From Gluconacetobacter tumulisoli (GTDB lineage Bacteria > Pseudomonadota > Alphaproteobacteria > Acetobacterales > Acetobacteraceae): a stretch of DNA of 64,000 bases. A program made the position numbers and the translations under genes. Positions 26,661 through 34,288 of the stretch are shown here, piece by piece. Under the pieces are notes generated by a model. That model saw nothing but the letters and a program-made list of their open reading frames with translations. It was not told the origin of the DNA and ran no database searches. Every line of letters begins with the position of its first letter. Position 1 is the stretch's first letter. The stretch lies in assembly GCF_014174155.1 (NCBI RefSeq), contig NZ_JABEQM010000001.1, positions 124,001-188,000 on the forward strand, given 5' to 3'.

Positions 26661-28111
26661 TAGGTGTCTTCTAGGCGGATGATATCGTCCTCGCCAAGGT
26701 ACGACCCGGTCTGGATTTCGATCAGGACCAACGGGATCCTGCCGGGATTTTCCAGCCGGTGGGTACAATGCTGCGGCAGGTAGATGCTCTGGTTCTCATG
26801 CACCGTGATCTGTTCTTCGTCACGCGTCACCCGCGCAACACCGCTGACGACGATCCAGTGCTCGGCACGATGGTAATGCTTCTGCAAGGACAGTTTCTCG
26901 CCGGGGGTCACGACGATCCGCTTCACCTGGAAGCGGCTGTCCTGGATCAGGCTCTCGTAGAAGCCCCACGGCCGGTAGCAGCGATTGTGGGACTGGGCCT
27001 CGCGGCGGCCGGCGGATTGCAGGCGGGCGACCATTTTCTTGACGTCCTGCGCCTTGCTCTGCTGCGTGACCAGCACCGCGTCGCGGGTCGCGACCACGAT
27101 CACGTCCTCGACGCCGACGACGGCGGTCAGGATCTCGTCCGATCGGACATAGCTGCCGCGTGCCGCCTCCAGGAAGACGTTCCCATGGATGACGTTGCCG
27201 CTGTCGTCCTTGTCGCTGATATCCCACAGGGCGTCCCAGCTTCCGACGTCGGTCCAGCCGAAATCGCCCGCGATCACCACCGCATGGTCGGTATGTTCCA
27301 TGACCGCGTAATCGAACGAGATGTCGGGGGTCGCCGTGAATGACGGTGCGTCCAGGCGCTGGAATACGAGGTCGCTCGCCCGTCGCTCGACCGCCTGGCG
27401 GACGGGCGTGAGCACCGCCGGGGCGTAGGTCTCCATCTCCTTCAGCAGGGTTCCGGCAGTGAAGACGAACATGCCGGAATTCCACATATATTTCCCCGAT
27501 GCGATCAGGTCGGACGCGGTGGCGGCATCGGGTTTTTCGATGAACGAGGCGACGGTGCTGGCTTCCGGCAGTTTCGCCAGCGGCTTGCCGGCCTCGATAT
27601 AGCCATATCCGGTTTCCGGTCGGGTGGGATGCATCCCGAAGACCACGATATGTCCGCGCTGGGCCGCCGCCGCCGCCGCGGGCATCAACTGGGCCATGGT
27701 CTCCGGCCGGGTGATCACCGCGTCGGCGGCCATGATCCACAGGACCGCGTCCGGATCGGTTTCCGCGACCAGCAGCGCCGCCGCGGCGATGGCCGGGGCG
27801 GAATTGCGTCCAACGGGTTCCAGCACGATCCGCGCGTCCTCGATCCCGGCCGCGCGCAGCTGTTCCGCGATCAGGAAGCGATGCTCATTGTTGCAGATGA
27901 CGATCGGCGCCTCGAACATCTCCCCGACCCCGCGCAACGCCGTTTCCTGCAGCATCGTCCTGTCGCTGACCAGGGGCCAGAGCTGCTTGGGGTAGCTGGC
28001 GCGGGAGACCGGCCAGAGGCGGCTCCCTGACCCCCCCGACAGGATGACGGGAACGATGCGGGTCGTGCTGGGGGCCTTCGTGCCGATCAGCGGGAAGGTG
28101 GTTTCCGACAT
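26648..28111 (-). CDS. manC: mannose-1-phosphate guanylyltransferase / mannose-6-phosphate isomerase
   Basis: Bifunctional type II enzyme (ManC/XanB/AlgA family, 487 residues) that makes GDP-mannose for exopolysaccharide. The N-terminal nucleotidyltransferase has LSGGSGSRLWPVSR, the GTP/metal site, and LEPVGRNSAPAIAAAA. The C-terminal cupin half has PGEKLSLQKHYHRAEHW with the metal-binding His residues of the isomerase site, plus QSIYLPQHCTHRLENPG. Both halves look complete. It is flanked by galE downstream and a glycosyltransferase upstream. Translation starts at the ATG at 28111, after GAAGGACATGAGG; an overlapping ATG slightly upstream is out of frame. Confidence 0.93.
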   Translation of the reverse strand: MSETTFPLIGTKAPSTTRIVPVILSGGSGSRLWPVSRASYPKQLWPLVSDRTMLQETALRGVGEMFEAPIVICNNEHRFLIAEQLRAAGIEDARIVLEPVGRNSAPAIAAAALLVAETDPDAVLWIMAADAVITRPETMAQLMPAAAAAAQRGHIVVFGMHPTRPETGYGYIEAGKPLAKLPEASTVASFIEKPDAATASDLIASGKYMWNSGMFVFTAGTLLKEMETYAPAVLTPVRQAVERRASDLVFQRLDAPSFTATPDISFDYAVMEHTDHAVVIAGDFGWTDVGSWDALWDISDKDDSGNVIHGNVFLEAARGSYVRSDEILTAVVGVEDVIVVATRDAVLVTQQSKAQDVKKMVARLQSAGRREAQSHNRCYRPWGFYESLIQDSRFQVKRIVVTPGEKLSLQKHYHRAEHWIVVSGVARVTRDEEQITVHENQSIYLPQHCTHRLENPGRIPLVLIEIQTGSYLGEDDIIRLEDTYNRN

Positions 28112-28421
28112 GCCTCATGTCCTTCTGTCGTGCGGGGAAGGGGATGGAAAACGAACATAATGGTCAAGACATGGCAATAAGGAGGGGAACAAACCGATCG
28201 GTGTGAGAAATCCGTCGTGCATGCCACCCTTCGGCGCCGCGTCATCATATGACGGATTGGACGCCTCGATCGTTCCGGCGCCCCGTCGGAAAATGTGCGT
28301 TGTCCCGGCGTATCGGGACTGAACCTATCATGGATCCGGAAGCGTGCTCAAACGGAAATCCGGTCCTGTCAAACGATATCAGGACGTTGGCTCTGTTGTC
28401 TGTCCGGATCATTCGTCGGGA
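28112..28421. other. intergenic region upstream of manC
   Basis: About 310 bases without a gene, between the glycosyltransferase stop and the manC start (both minus strand). It probably contains a promoter for manC-galE. A short inverted repeat GTCAT/ATGAC lies near 28241-28253. No terminator-like hairpin is obvious. Confidence 0.4.
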
Positions 28422-29528
28422 TCAATGAAGCGTGGCGTAACGGGGGGGCCCGTATGCCAATTGCTGGCCGATCACGCCCATCAGCTGGCGCGCCGCGTGT
28501 TCCCAGGTGAATGAGGCGGCATGGGATCGTCCCGCGCTGCGCAGGTGGGCGCGCAGGGCCGGGTTGTCGATGACGTGCAGGACGGCACGGTCGATATCGT
28601 CCTGGCTGGCCGGATCGAAATATGTCGCCGCCAGGCCGCAGACTTCCTGGAGAGAAGGGATCGCCGACACCGCCACGGGGCATTCGCAGGCCATTGCCTC
28701 GATCGGCGGCAGGCCGAACCCTTCGTAGAAGGATGGAAAGACGAAACAGAGCGCAGCCTGGTAAAGTGCCCGCAATTCAGTGTCATTGACGCGGCCGATA
28801 TATTTCGCGGGCACCGGCAAGGAGGATGCGGTGTCGCTTTCGGAAAAGACGGTCGCGTTCAGGCCGCCCGTCACGACCAGGTCGATCCCCCGTGCGGCAA
28901 GCGAACGGGCAAGTTTCGAGAGGCCCTGCAGGTTCTTGTGGGGCGCCAGATTGCCCACTGCCAGGACGAAGCGGCCCGGGATAATATGATGCCGCTCCAG
29001 GATCGACATGTCGGGGGGGGTGGACAGGATATGGTCCGCACCCTCGGTGATGACGGATACGCGGTGGTGGGGCAAATGCAGCCGGGCCTGCAGTTCCCGC
29101 CGCGAAAATTCGGACACGGTGACAAAATGCGTGGCCGTGCGACGCAATCCATGTAGTAGCGCCATGTTCCACAGCCGGAATTTCGTGGAATAAGCCGTCG
29201 GATAGCTGAAGATCCCCGCGTCATGGACGACCACGATCTGCGGCCTGCCCAACAGGGGGGCGGTATTGCCCAGATTGACCAGGATTCCATCGTCGACATG
29301 ACGCGGGAGTTCGACCTGTTCCCACAATTGTCCATGCAGGCGGCCGCAATGGATTGCCGGAAGGTCGGCCTCGGGCTGTGTCAAATTGCCGGACGGCACC
29401 AGAATCCGGGGCATGCTGGCAGGAGTGTGCGCCGCGATCTGGCGCATCTTGCGGGTGATCTCGCGCGCGAAACGCTGCACGCCGCTGAGGCGCTGGGTCA
29501 TGAAACGTCCGTTGACGTAGATATTCAT
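28422..29528 (-). CDS. GT4-family glycosyltransferase (exopolysaccharide)
   Basis: Retaining GT-B glycosyltransferase of 368 residues, family 1 group (GT4). The N-terminal half begins MNIYVNGRFMTQRLSGVQR, typical of mannosyl- or rhamnosyl-transferases acting on lipid-linked oligosaccharides. The C-terminal half has VGNLAPHKNLQGL and the donor-binding EGFGLPPIEAMACECPVA (Glu-x7-Glu). With manC nearby, GDP-mannose is a reasonable donor, but this is inferred. I use the ATG at 29528, which has AGGACGAG upstream; the open frame to 29669 carries no family similarity. A run of eight C residues on the coding strand (29013-29020) lies mid-gene. Confidence 0.87.
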   Translation of the reverse strand: MNIYVNGRFMTQRLSGVQRFAREITRKMRQIAAHTPASMPRILVPSGNLTQPEADLPAIHCGRLHGQLWEQVELPRHVDDGILVNLGNTAPLLGRPQIVVVHDAGIFSYPTAYSTKFRLWNMALLHGLRRTATHFVTVSEFSRRELQARLHLPHHRVSVITEGADHILSTPPDMSILERHHIIPGRFVLAVGNLAPHKNLQGLSKLARSLAARGIDLVVTGGLNATVFSESDTASSLPVPAKYIGRVNDTELRALYQAALCFVFPSFYEGFGLPPIEAMACECPVAVSAIPSLQEVCGLAATYFDPASQDDIDRAVLHVIDNPALRAHLRSAGRSHAASFTWEHAARQLMGVIGQQLAYGPPRYATLH

Positions 29529-29681
29529 GGACACTCGTCCTGTCCTGTTGATGGTCGGTGAAATGCGTGTGTGGCATCGTTCATTATGACGGTCCTGCTG
29601 GCGGACAGGCGTCCCGGGGGGACGGAGGACGACGGCGCGACAGGTGATGCGCAAGCAATGCATTTCCACGATTGCGACTGC

Positions 29682-30287
29682 TCAAGACAAACCTGCGACG
29701 TGATTGCGAACATGAAATGAAGGCGCAGGACCGCGAGGGTCATGCCCTGGCCGGGCCGTGCGACCTCGACAGAGGAAGCGCCTGGCTGCCTGGCGGGCGA
29801 TGGGTGCGAGCAGTGCGAACAGCACGAGAGGTCCGCCCGTTATTGGCAGGGCATACGCGGAGGCGTGATGCCCCAGGGCGAATGCACCAGAGAGCAGAGC
29901 GGCGCCCAGCGCGGACAAAGTCACGATGCGGGTTTCGTCCCAGAACGGTCCCCTGCCGGGATAATGTCCCTGTCGTAAGAAAATGAGCACCATCAAGGTG
30001 AGAAGGGTAACCTGGTCGGCCGGCGGGATGGGATCGAGATGCGATGGGGGCGCCGTCGGATGCAAAAGACGTTCACCCCCGGCAGATATCAAATGGATGA
30101 CGCAGAAGGACAGGATGAACGACAGGACGTCGCAGGCGAATATGAACAGTGCATCGCGTCCCCTTGCCGTCCCGGCACGACTGGCCTCCGGCGCATTCCG
30201 TAGAAATAAATCCCGGCACGGAAGAGTCGATTCTGTTGAAAAGGAAACATCTGGTGCAATCGTTTTTCTGAAATCGAGGGTTTCCAC
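29682..30287 (-). pseudogene. truncated WbaP-type sugar-phosphate transferase, N-terminal membrane part only
   Basis: The 201-residue product has four or five hydrophobic segments and the motif LRQGHYPGRGPFWDETRIVTL. This matches the N-terminal membrane region of polyprenyl-phosphate hexose-1-phosphate transferases (WbaP/AceA type), normally about 450-500 residues. The catalytic C-terminal sugar-transferase domain is missing: after CRGRTARPGHDP the sequence becomes unrelated and stops, and I cannot find the domain in the other frames of the 150 bases before the next gene. The start looks real (AAAAGGG before a GTG at 30287). It is most simply a gene broken by deletion at the head of the exopolysaccharide group; a deliberately short membrane protein is less likely. 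Confidence 0.55.
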
Positions 30288-30690
30288 GACAACAACCCTT
30301 TTAAATAATTTGTTTATTTTACTTCAATATAGATGTATTTTTACAATAAATATATGATGAACTATAACTTAAACCGATTCTATTTTATTTTTATACTATA
30401 ATTAGCAATCGACGCTTATCATGCATGGAAACAAAAAGTCCACAAAATGTTCATCCCTGCACAGCTTTGTCATGATCTCCACCTGCTGTCTGTCCGGCAT
30501 CGCCCCATTCCGGGCTGGGTGATCCGAAAACCAACGAATGTGAAATGAAATGTCGTATTTGTCCGGTGGGATAGACACATGGAAAGCCCCCTGCCGAGCC
30601 GTGGCGGCAGGGGGCCTGAAGGGGCGCCGGCGGAACGAAGATTTCGACCCGAACGGTTGGGGTGTTTCAGGCTCCGGTTTGCGTGCCGGT
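30288..30690. other. AT-rich intergenic region at the head of the exopolysaccharide genes
   Basis: Roughly 30290-30420 is by far the most AT-rich stretch of this part of the window, with many TATA-like hexamers on both strands. It is the likely promoter region of the minus-strand sugar genes and a candidate target for nucleoid proteins. The remainder, 30420-30690, carries only a GC hairpin and no gene I can support. Confidence 0.5.
30586..30615 (-). terminator. hairpin downstream of the YidB-like gene
   Basis: Ten-base inverted repeat (30586-30595 and 30606-30615, GCCCCCTGCC type) about 75 bases past the stop of the YidB-like gene. On the minus strand it is followed by CTTTCC, so it is a plausible but weak terminator. 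Confidence 0.5.
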
Positions 30691-31101
30691 CTATCGCCGC
30701 ATCGGATCTTCGCCGGCACATCCCGCATGGCCGAAACGGTTGAACCGCTTTCCGACGGTATGCTGGCGCACCGCGACGGGCAGTTCCTCGACCAGGCGGG
30801 CGACGACCTCGTCGCGTCGCAGGCCGGTTCTCCGGCCGATTTCGGCCAGCATGTCGGATGGCAGCAGGAGCAGTACGGTCGCCGCATCGGTCGGCGCGGG
30901 ATTGCCGGTCTGGCCCCAGCGCCGGACAACGTCGTACAGGCCGGTATCCGCCGCCTGCCGCATCAGATAGGCATAGCCACGCTCGGGCGCGTTGTCCGCA
31001 AGGAAGGCATCCAGCCAACTGTCCAGGCTGATTTCCGCGAGCCATGGGCCGACGGCGGACTTGCCGCGCATGGGGCCGAACCGGGGGTGCGTTGTCATCA
31101 T
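30691..31101 (-). CDS. YidB-like protein (DUF937)
   Basis: Protein of 136 residues related to YidB/DUF937. The recognisable part is VVRRWGQTGNPAPTDAATV, then LPSDMLAEIGRRTGLRRDEVVARLVEELPVAV, matching the family's 'shaft of helices' ending in a short amphipathic repeat. Function is unknown; relatives are small cytoplasmic or envelope-associated proteins. There is no signal peptide. GGAGG lies six bases before the ATG at 31101. It follows the 57-residue protein gene on the same strand by 117 bases. Confidence 0.7.
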   Translation of the reverse strand: MMTTHPRFGPMRGKSAVGPWLAEISLDSWLDAFLADNAPERGYAYLMRQAADTGLYDVVRRWGQTGNPAPTDAATVLLLLPSDMLAEIGRRTGLRRDEVVARLVEELPVAVRQHTVGKRFNRFGHAGCAGEDPMRR

Positions 31102-31218
31102 CTTCGTCCTCCGTCTCCGAACCGGGCGCCTTGGGGCCGTGCGGATAAAAAGATTTCTGCCGGATGGTCCGGGGGGCGGATGTGCCCCCGGCAGCGGAAT
31201 CCGGCGGCATGTTCTGTG

Positions 31219-31392
31219 TCAGCAGTCCCGTTCTCCGGTCGACCCGCCGGTCGACAAGGGGTCGCTGGCGGGAAAGGTCTCCTCCAGCCCCTCCTCGAGT
31301 TTCTCCTCGGTTTCGGCGTTGTTCTTCTTTGGAATATTCTTCGAATTGTCCCGCGCCTTATCCGGAGGCGGCGTCCTGGTGGTGTCCGACAT
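31219..31392 (-). CDS. 57-residue acidic protein with LEETFPASDP motif
   Basis: Small gene with an excellent ribosome-binding site (AGGAGG, six bases before the ATG at 31392). The product begins MSDTTRTPPPDKARDNSK, continues through a Lys/Asn-rich stretch, and has the core KLEEGLEETFPASDPLS before the tail STGERDC. The Glu-rich core ending in FPASDP is a pattern I associate with short alphaproteobacterial proteins of unknown function. It has no membrane segment and is probably cytosolic and disordered apart from one helix. It could be co-transcribed with the YidB-like gene. Confidence 0.7.
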   Translation of the reverse strand: MSDTTRTPPPDKARDNSKNIPKKNNAETEEKLEEGLEETFPASDPLSTGGSTGERDC

Positions 31393-31738
31393 GATCGACC
31401 TCCTAGGATAGAATATGGGATGTCGGTTGAACGCCGCCGAGGGGCCATGTTTTCATGGTCCCGCGCATGTGATATGTCATCGGTCATCCAGAGGCGGCGC
31501 GCGGCCGGATATTTGACATGCCGTCCGATTGGTGATGCATGGCGACCGCGAGGCGCCGGTCGCTTGGGTTGCGGCGTCGTCCGGGCTATGAATGGCACAT
31601 GATTTCTGTTTCCTTCCGCGCTCTCCGTTCCGCCTGTTCGCCCGGGGCGCGCCCGGCATGACGGCGCGCCGGGTCCAGCATCGCCGCTCTGCGGCCATTC
31701 CTGCATTGAGTGATGTCGAGGGCGCACCCCCGCCGTCC

Positions 31739-32722
31739 ATGAAGCCGGGCCGGCGTATCTTGCGCCGCCTGCGTGCGACGGCACGCCTTCTGATCATTGC
31801 CATATGGGTGCCGCTGTCCGTCGGGTTCGAGGCGGTGCTGCTTCTGGTGCCGGGAACCGCCAAGATCCGCTGGACGCGCGTGATCTGGGGTGGGCTGTGC
31901 CGGCTGTTGTCGCTGGAGATCCGCGTGATCGGTACCCGCGCCGGTTCGGTCGGCGGCGCGCGCGCGCGCGCGCGCGGTGAACGGCCGGTCATCTATGTGT
32001 CCAACCACGCTTCGTGGCTGGATGTTCCCGTGCTGGGCACGATCCTGCCGTCCGTGTTCGTCGCCAAGGGCGATATCGGCAACTGGCCGATCATGGGCAC
32101 CGTCTCGCGGATCGGCCGCACGATCTTCGTCAGCCGCCAGCGCAGCACCACGGGGCGCGAGCGGGACGAGATGGTCGGCCGCCTGATCGGCGGCGACAAT
32201 CTGGTGCTGTTCCCGGAAGGCACGTCATCGGACGGGTCGCGGGTATTGCCCTTCATGTCGGCGTTCTTCGCGATTGCGAAAATGCCGGTCCTGCGCAAGG
32301 GACTGGAGGTCGATCCGCCGATGATGACCTATGCCCCCGGCATGGCGCCGCTGATCCAGCCGGTGTCGCTGGTATATGACCGGCTGGACGGATTGAATGT
32401 AAATCGCGCGCGCCGGACGGTGTTTTCCTGGTACGGCGACATGGATCTGGCGCCGCATGTCTGGCAACTGGCGCAATGGCGGTCCATGCGGGCCAGCGTC
32501 CTGCTGCATCCGGCCCTGGATCCGGACGATTTTCCCAGCCGCAAGGCATTGGCGCAGGCCGCATGGACGGCGGTCGCCAATGGGGCGGCGTCCCTGCGCC
32601 AGAATGCGGATCCCCACAGCCTGGGTACACATGGCGAGGTTGTCCGAACGCCGGATACCCGCGGCCCGGAGACGGAAGACCGGCAGGTGGGCCCCAGGGC
32701 TACCGCCGGCGCGGCGTCCTGA
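31739..32722 (+). CDS. 1-acyl-glycerol-3-phosphate acyltransferase (PlsC family)
   Basis: Membrane acyltransferase of 327 residues forming phosphatidic acid or acylating a related lipid. One hydrophobic helix near the start (LLIIAIWVPLSVGFEAVLLL) is followed by the catalytic HX4D motif in VSNHASWLD, then GTVSRIGRTIFVSR and the acceptor-binding FPEGTSSDG. The start is uncertain: in-frame ATGs at 31592, 31658 and 31739 all lack a strong ribosome-binding site, and I chose the one closest to the first helix. An alternating GC tract (31956-31976) encodes ARARAR between the helix and the active site. It runs convergently into the next gene with 13 bases between stops. Confidence 0.85.
   Translation: MKPGRRILRRLRATARLLIIAIWVPLSVGFEAVLLLVPGTAKIRWTRVIWGGLCRLLSLEIRVIGTRAGSVGGARARARGERPVIYVSNHASWLDVPVLGTILPSVFVAKGDIGNWPIMGTVSRIGRTIFVSRQRSTTGRERDEMVGRLIGGDNLVLFPEGTSSDGSRVLPFMSAFFAIAKMPVLRKGLEVDPPMMTYAPGMAPLIQPVSLVYDRLDGLNVNRARRTVFSWYGDMDLAPHVWQLAQWRSMRASVLLHPALDPDDFPSRKALAQAAWTAVANGAASLRQNADPHSLGTHGEVVRTPDTRGPETEDRQVGPRATAGAAS
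31956..31976. repeat. alternating GC dinucleotide tract inside the acyltransferase gene
   Basis: Twenty-one bases of uninterrupted alternating G and C, encoding ARARAR. A tract this long is far beyond chance for a 64-kb window, is prone to slippage and could adopt Z-DNA. Confidence 0.9.
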
Positions 32723-32735
32723 GGCCGGTCCGCGT

Positions 32736-32969
32736 TCAGCCGCCGCGCGACGTCCGGCGGCGTGTCCGGGGATGGTCGGGCCACTCCATCAGGACGTTCT
32801 CAACGGCCTGGGGATCGGTATGTTCGGCCTCGGCGAACAGGCTGTCGGCGCGGGTCTGGTCCCCGTCCTCTTCGGCGCGCAGCGCGGCCTCGGCCAGGCG
32901 CCGGGCCTGTTCGTGCTTGCCCGGTCCGGCGTCCGAAGGCGTATCGTCATCTTCGATAAAGCGGGACAT
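32736..32969 (-). CDS. 77-residue acidic hypothetical protein, TPR-like helix
   Basis: Small protein starting MSRFIEDDDTPSDAG, with an Ala/Glu-rich helical centre (EQARRLAEAALRAEEDGDQ, then RADSLFAEAEHTDPQAVENVL) resembling one or two degenerate tetratricopeptide helices. It ends in a basic tail (RTRRRTSRGG). CAGGAG lies eight to nine bases before the ATG at 32969, supporting it as a real gene. There is no signal peptide or membrane segment. Function unknown; the charge pattern (acidic head, basic tail) suggests protein or nucleic-acid contacts, which is inference. Confidence 0.65.
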   Translation of the reverse strand: MSRFIEDDDTPSDAGPGKHEQARRLAEAALRAEEDGDQTRADSLFAEAEHTDPQAVENVLMEWPDHPRTRRRTSRGG

Positions 32970-33053
32970 GAATCGTTCTCCTGACCTTATGCCGGGCGGG
33001 TGTCGACGGACGAGCCGTCCGCCGGTCCCGGCGGCGTTGGGGATACGGACGCC

Positions 33054-33170
33054 ATGATACGCCGTCTATTCATGCTCGTCGTGTTACTGGTTGCCGGGGC
33101 GGCCTGCTACGCCGCCATCGACATGGTCGGGGAGATGGGGCGGTTTCTCGCTGATAGCCATCCCTGGTAA
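33054..33170 (+). CDS. 38-residue one-helix membrane peptide
   Basis: Short frame reading MIRRLFMLVVLLVAGAACY and on to LADSHPW. It has a basic start, one hydrophobic helix and a short polar tail, as in small inner-membrane peptides. The ribosome-binding site is only moderate (GGGGATACGGACGCC before the ATG). The AGAAC stretch is not a proper lipobox. I do not recognise it; support is structural only. Confidence 0.4.
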   Translation: MIRRLFMLVVLLVAGAACYAAIDMVGEMGRFLADSHPW

Positions 33171-33259
33171 GGCGGGTTTGATGCGGGGCAGCGAACCCCC
33201 GATGGGATCATCCGTTCTGGCGGCATCGAATATTCACAGAACGAAGGATCACGGCCACC

Positions 33260-33619
33260 ATGCGCACTGATGCCCATGCCCCGCGGCGGGGAGCCGCTGC
33301 GGTTTGTGCCGCCCTGGCGCTGCCATTCCTGCTGGTCGCCTGCGGCCAGGCCGGTCCCCCGACCAAAGCCGAGATCCTGCAGGTGGTCCGCACGGCCATG
33401 CAGACCGAAAACCAGAAGACGTCCGACCGGACACTGGGCTTGTTCAGCGGCCCCTACGATCCCGCCGACCTCGCGATCAGCAACGCCGATTGCACGGCCA
33501 AGGACAATGGCGTCTATCTGTGCGTCGTGACGGCCGTGACGAAAGGCGGAACGAACACCGCGAATCTTGCGCTCAAGAAGGTCGATGGCAACTGGACCCT
33601 GGTACAGAATGGCGGATAG
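33260..33619 (+). CDS. lipoprotein of unknown function
   Basis: Predicted outer- or inner-membrane lipoprotein of 119 residues. The signal peptide RGAAAVCAALALPFLLVACG ends in the lipobox LVAC, so Cys28 would be acylated. The mature part is a small globular domain (KAEILQVVRTAMQTENQK, then NADCTAKDNGVYLCVVTAV) with two Cys that could form a disulfide, ending KKVDGNWTLVQNGG. The pattern resembles small NTF2-like or ketosteroid-isomerase-like periplasmic domains, but I cannot name a family. It leads a run of small envelope proteins on the plus strand. Confidence 0.7.
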   Translation: MRTDAHAPRRGAAAVCAALALPFLLVACGQAGPPTKAEILQVVRTAMQTENQKTSDRTLGLFSGPYDPADLAISNADCTAKDNGVYLCVVTAVTKGGTNTANLALKKVDGNWTLVQNGG

Positions 33620-33748
33620 GACCAGAGACAAGAACATGCGGGTTCGCATCCTTCCTCGCCCCGATGATGCGTGTCGATAAGGGCAATCCGGACCAAACTT
33701 TTCCGCCTCTGCGACGTTTCCTCCCCGAGTTTGGGGGAGAGAACGATC

Positions 33749-33937
33749 ATGAAGCGTTTCTTGCAGCCGGCCGGGGTAAAATCGCTCTGCGTTTTCATTG
33801 CGGTACTGACTCTGGCCGGATGCGGCTACGATCACGGCCACCGTCGTGGCTATTACGATCATGGCCGCGACCATCCTGGCGGGTACAATACTGGCGGGTA
33901 CAATAACGGACATGGTGGCGGAAGCGGCCACTGGTAG
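33749..33937 (+). CDS. His/Gly/Tyr-rich mini-lipoprotein
   Basis: Lipoprotein precursor of 62 residues: a signal peptide (MKRFLQPAGVKSLCVFIAVL) ends in the lipobox LAGC, followed by only about 37 mature residues rich in His, Gly, Tyr and Asp (YDHGHRRGYYDHGRDHP, GGYN repeats, GGGSGHW). The composition suggests metal binding or a flexible surface anchor. GGGGGAGAG precedes the ATG at 33749. A perfect 15-base tandem duplication (33876-33890 and 33891-33905) produces the GGYN repeat, showing recent change. No homologue family recognised. Confidence 0.65.
   Translation: MKRFLQPAGVKSLCVFIAVLTLAGCGYDHGHRRGYYDHGRDHPGGYNTGGYNNGHGGGSGHW
33876..33905 (+). repeat. 15-base tandem duplication in the mini-lipoprotein gene
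   Basis: The unit CTGGCGGGTACAATA occurs twice without a gap. It adds one in-frame GGYN unit to the glycine/histidine-rich tail. Confidence 0.9.
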
Positions 33938-34070
33938 GCACGCGACTGCCGTCGGCGAGAGTCGCCGGGCATGGGTCGTGCTGCAGAAAAGTCCGTCTCT
34001 TGCCATGATTCGAGCACAGGGGACGGTCAATCCTGACGCTGTTGGATGGTCTTCAGCAGGAGATACGGCA

Positions 34071-34205
34071 ATGGTCTATCTGGGAATGATCACTCTGGTG
34101 TCAGGCCTGTTCATCGTCGGCGGTATCCAGGTTGCGCGGCTCGTCGAAAACCGGATCGATCCGGAGATGTCGGCATTGAACCGGTCCGCCGGCCTCGATA
34201 TCTGA
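34071..34205 (+). CDS. 44-residue one-helix membrane peptide
   Basis: Starts MVYLGMITLVSGLFIVGG, one hydrophobic helix, followed by QVARLVENRIDPEMSALNRS. AGGAG lies eight bases before the ATG at 34071, good for such a short gene. The topology suggests a small inner-membrane peptide with a 25-residue polar tail. No family recognised. It sits between the mini-lipoprotein and the CHRD gene and may share their transcript. Confidence 0.55.
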   Translation: MVYLGMITLVSGLFIVGGIQVARLVENRIDPEMSALNRSAGLDI

Positions 34206-34288
34206 TCGTCGGCGGCCCCGGTGCCGGTTCCGGCCGGAACGGCAAGTGGGCCGGAGCGTTGCGACCCGATAAAAGCGGGGAAAATCTG

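Noticed and set aside
33846-34205. 119-codon frame covering the mini-lipoprotein tail and the 44-residue peptide
   Set aside because: The first part is an out-of-frame reading of the lipoprotein gene; only the part after the AGGAG at about 34060 is supported.
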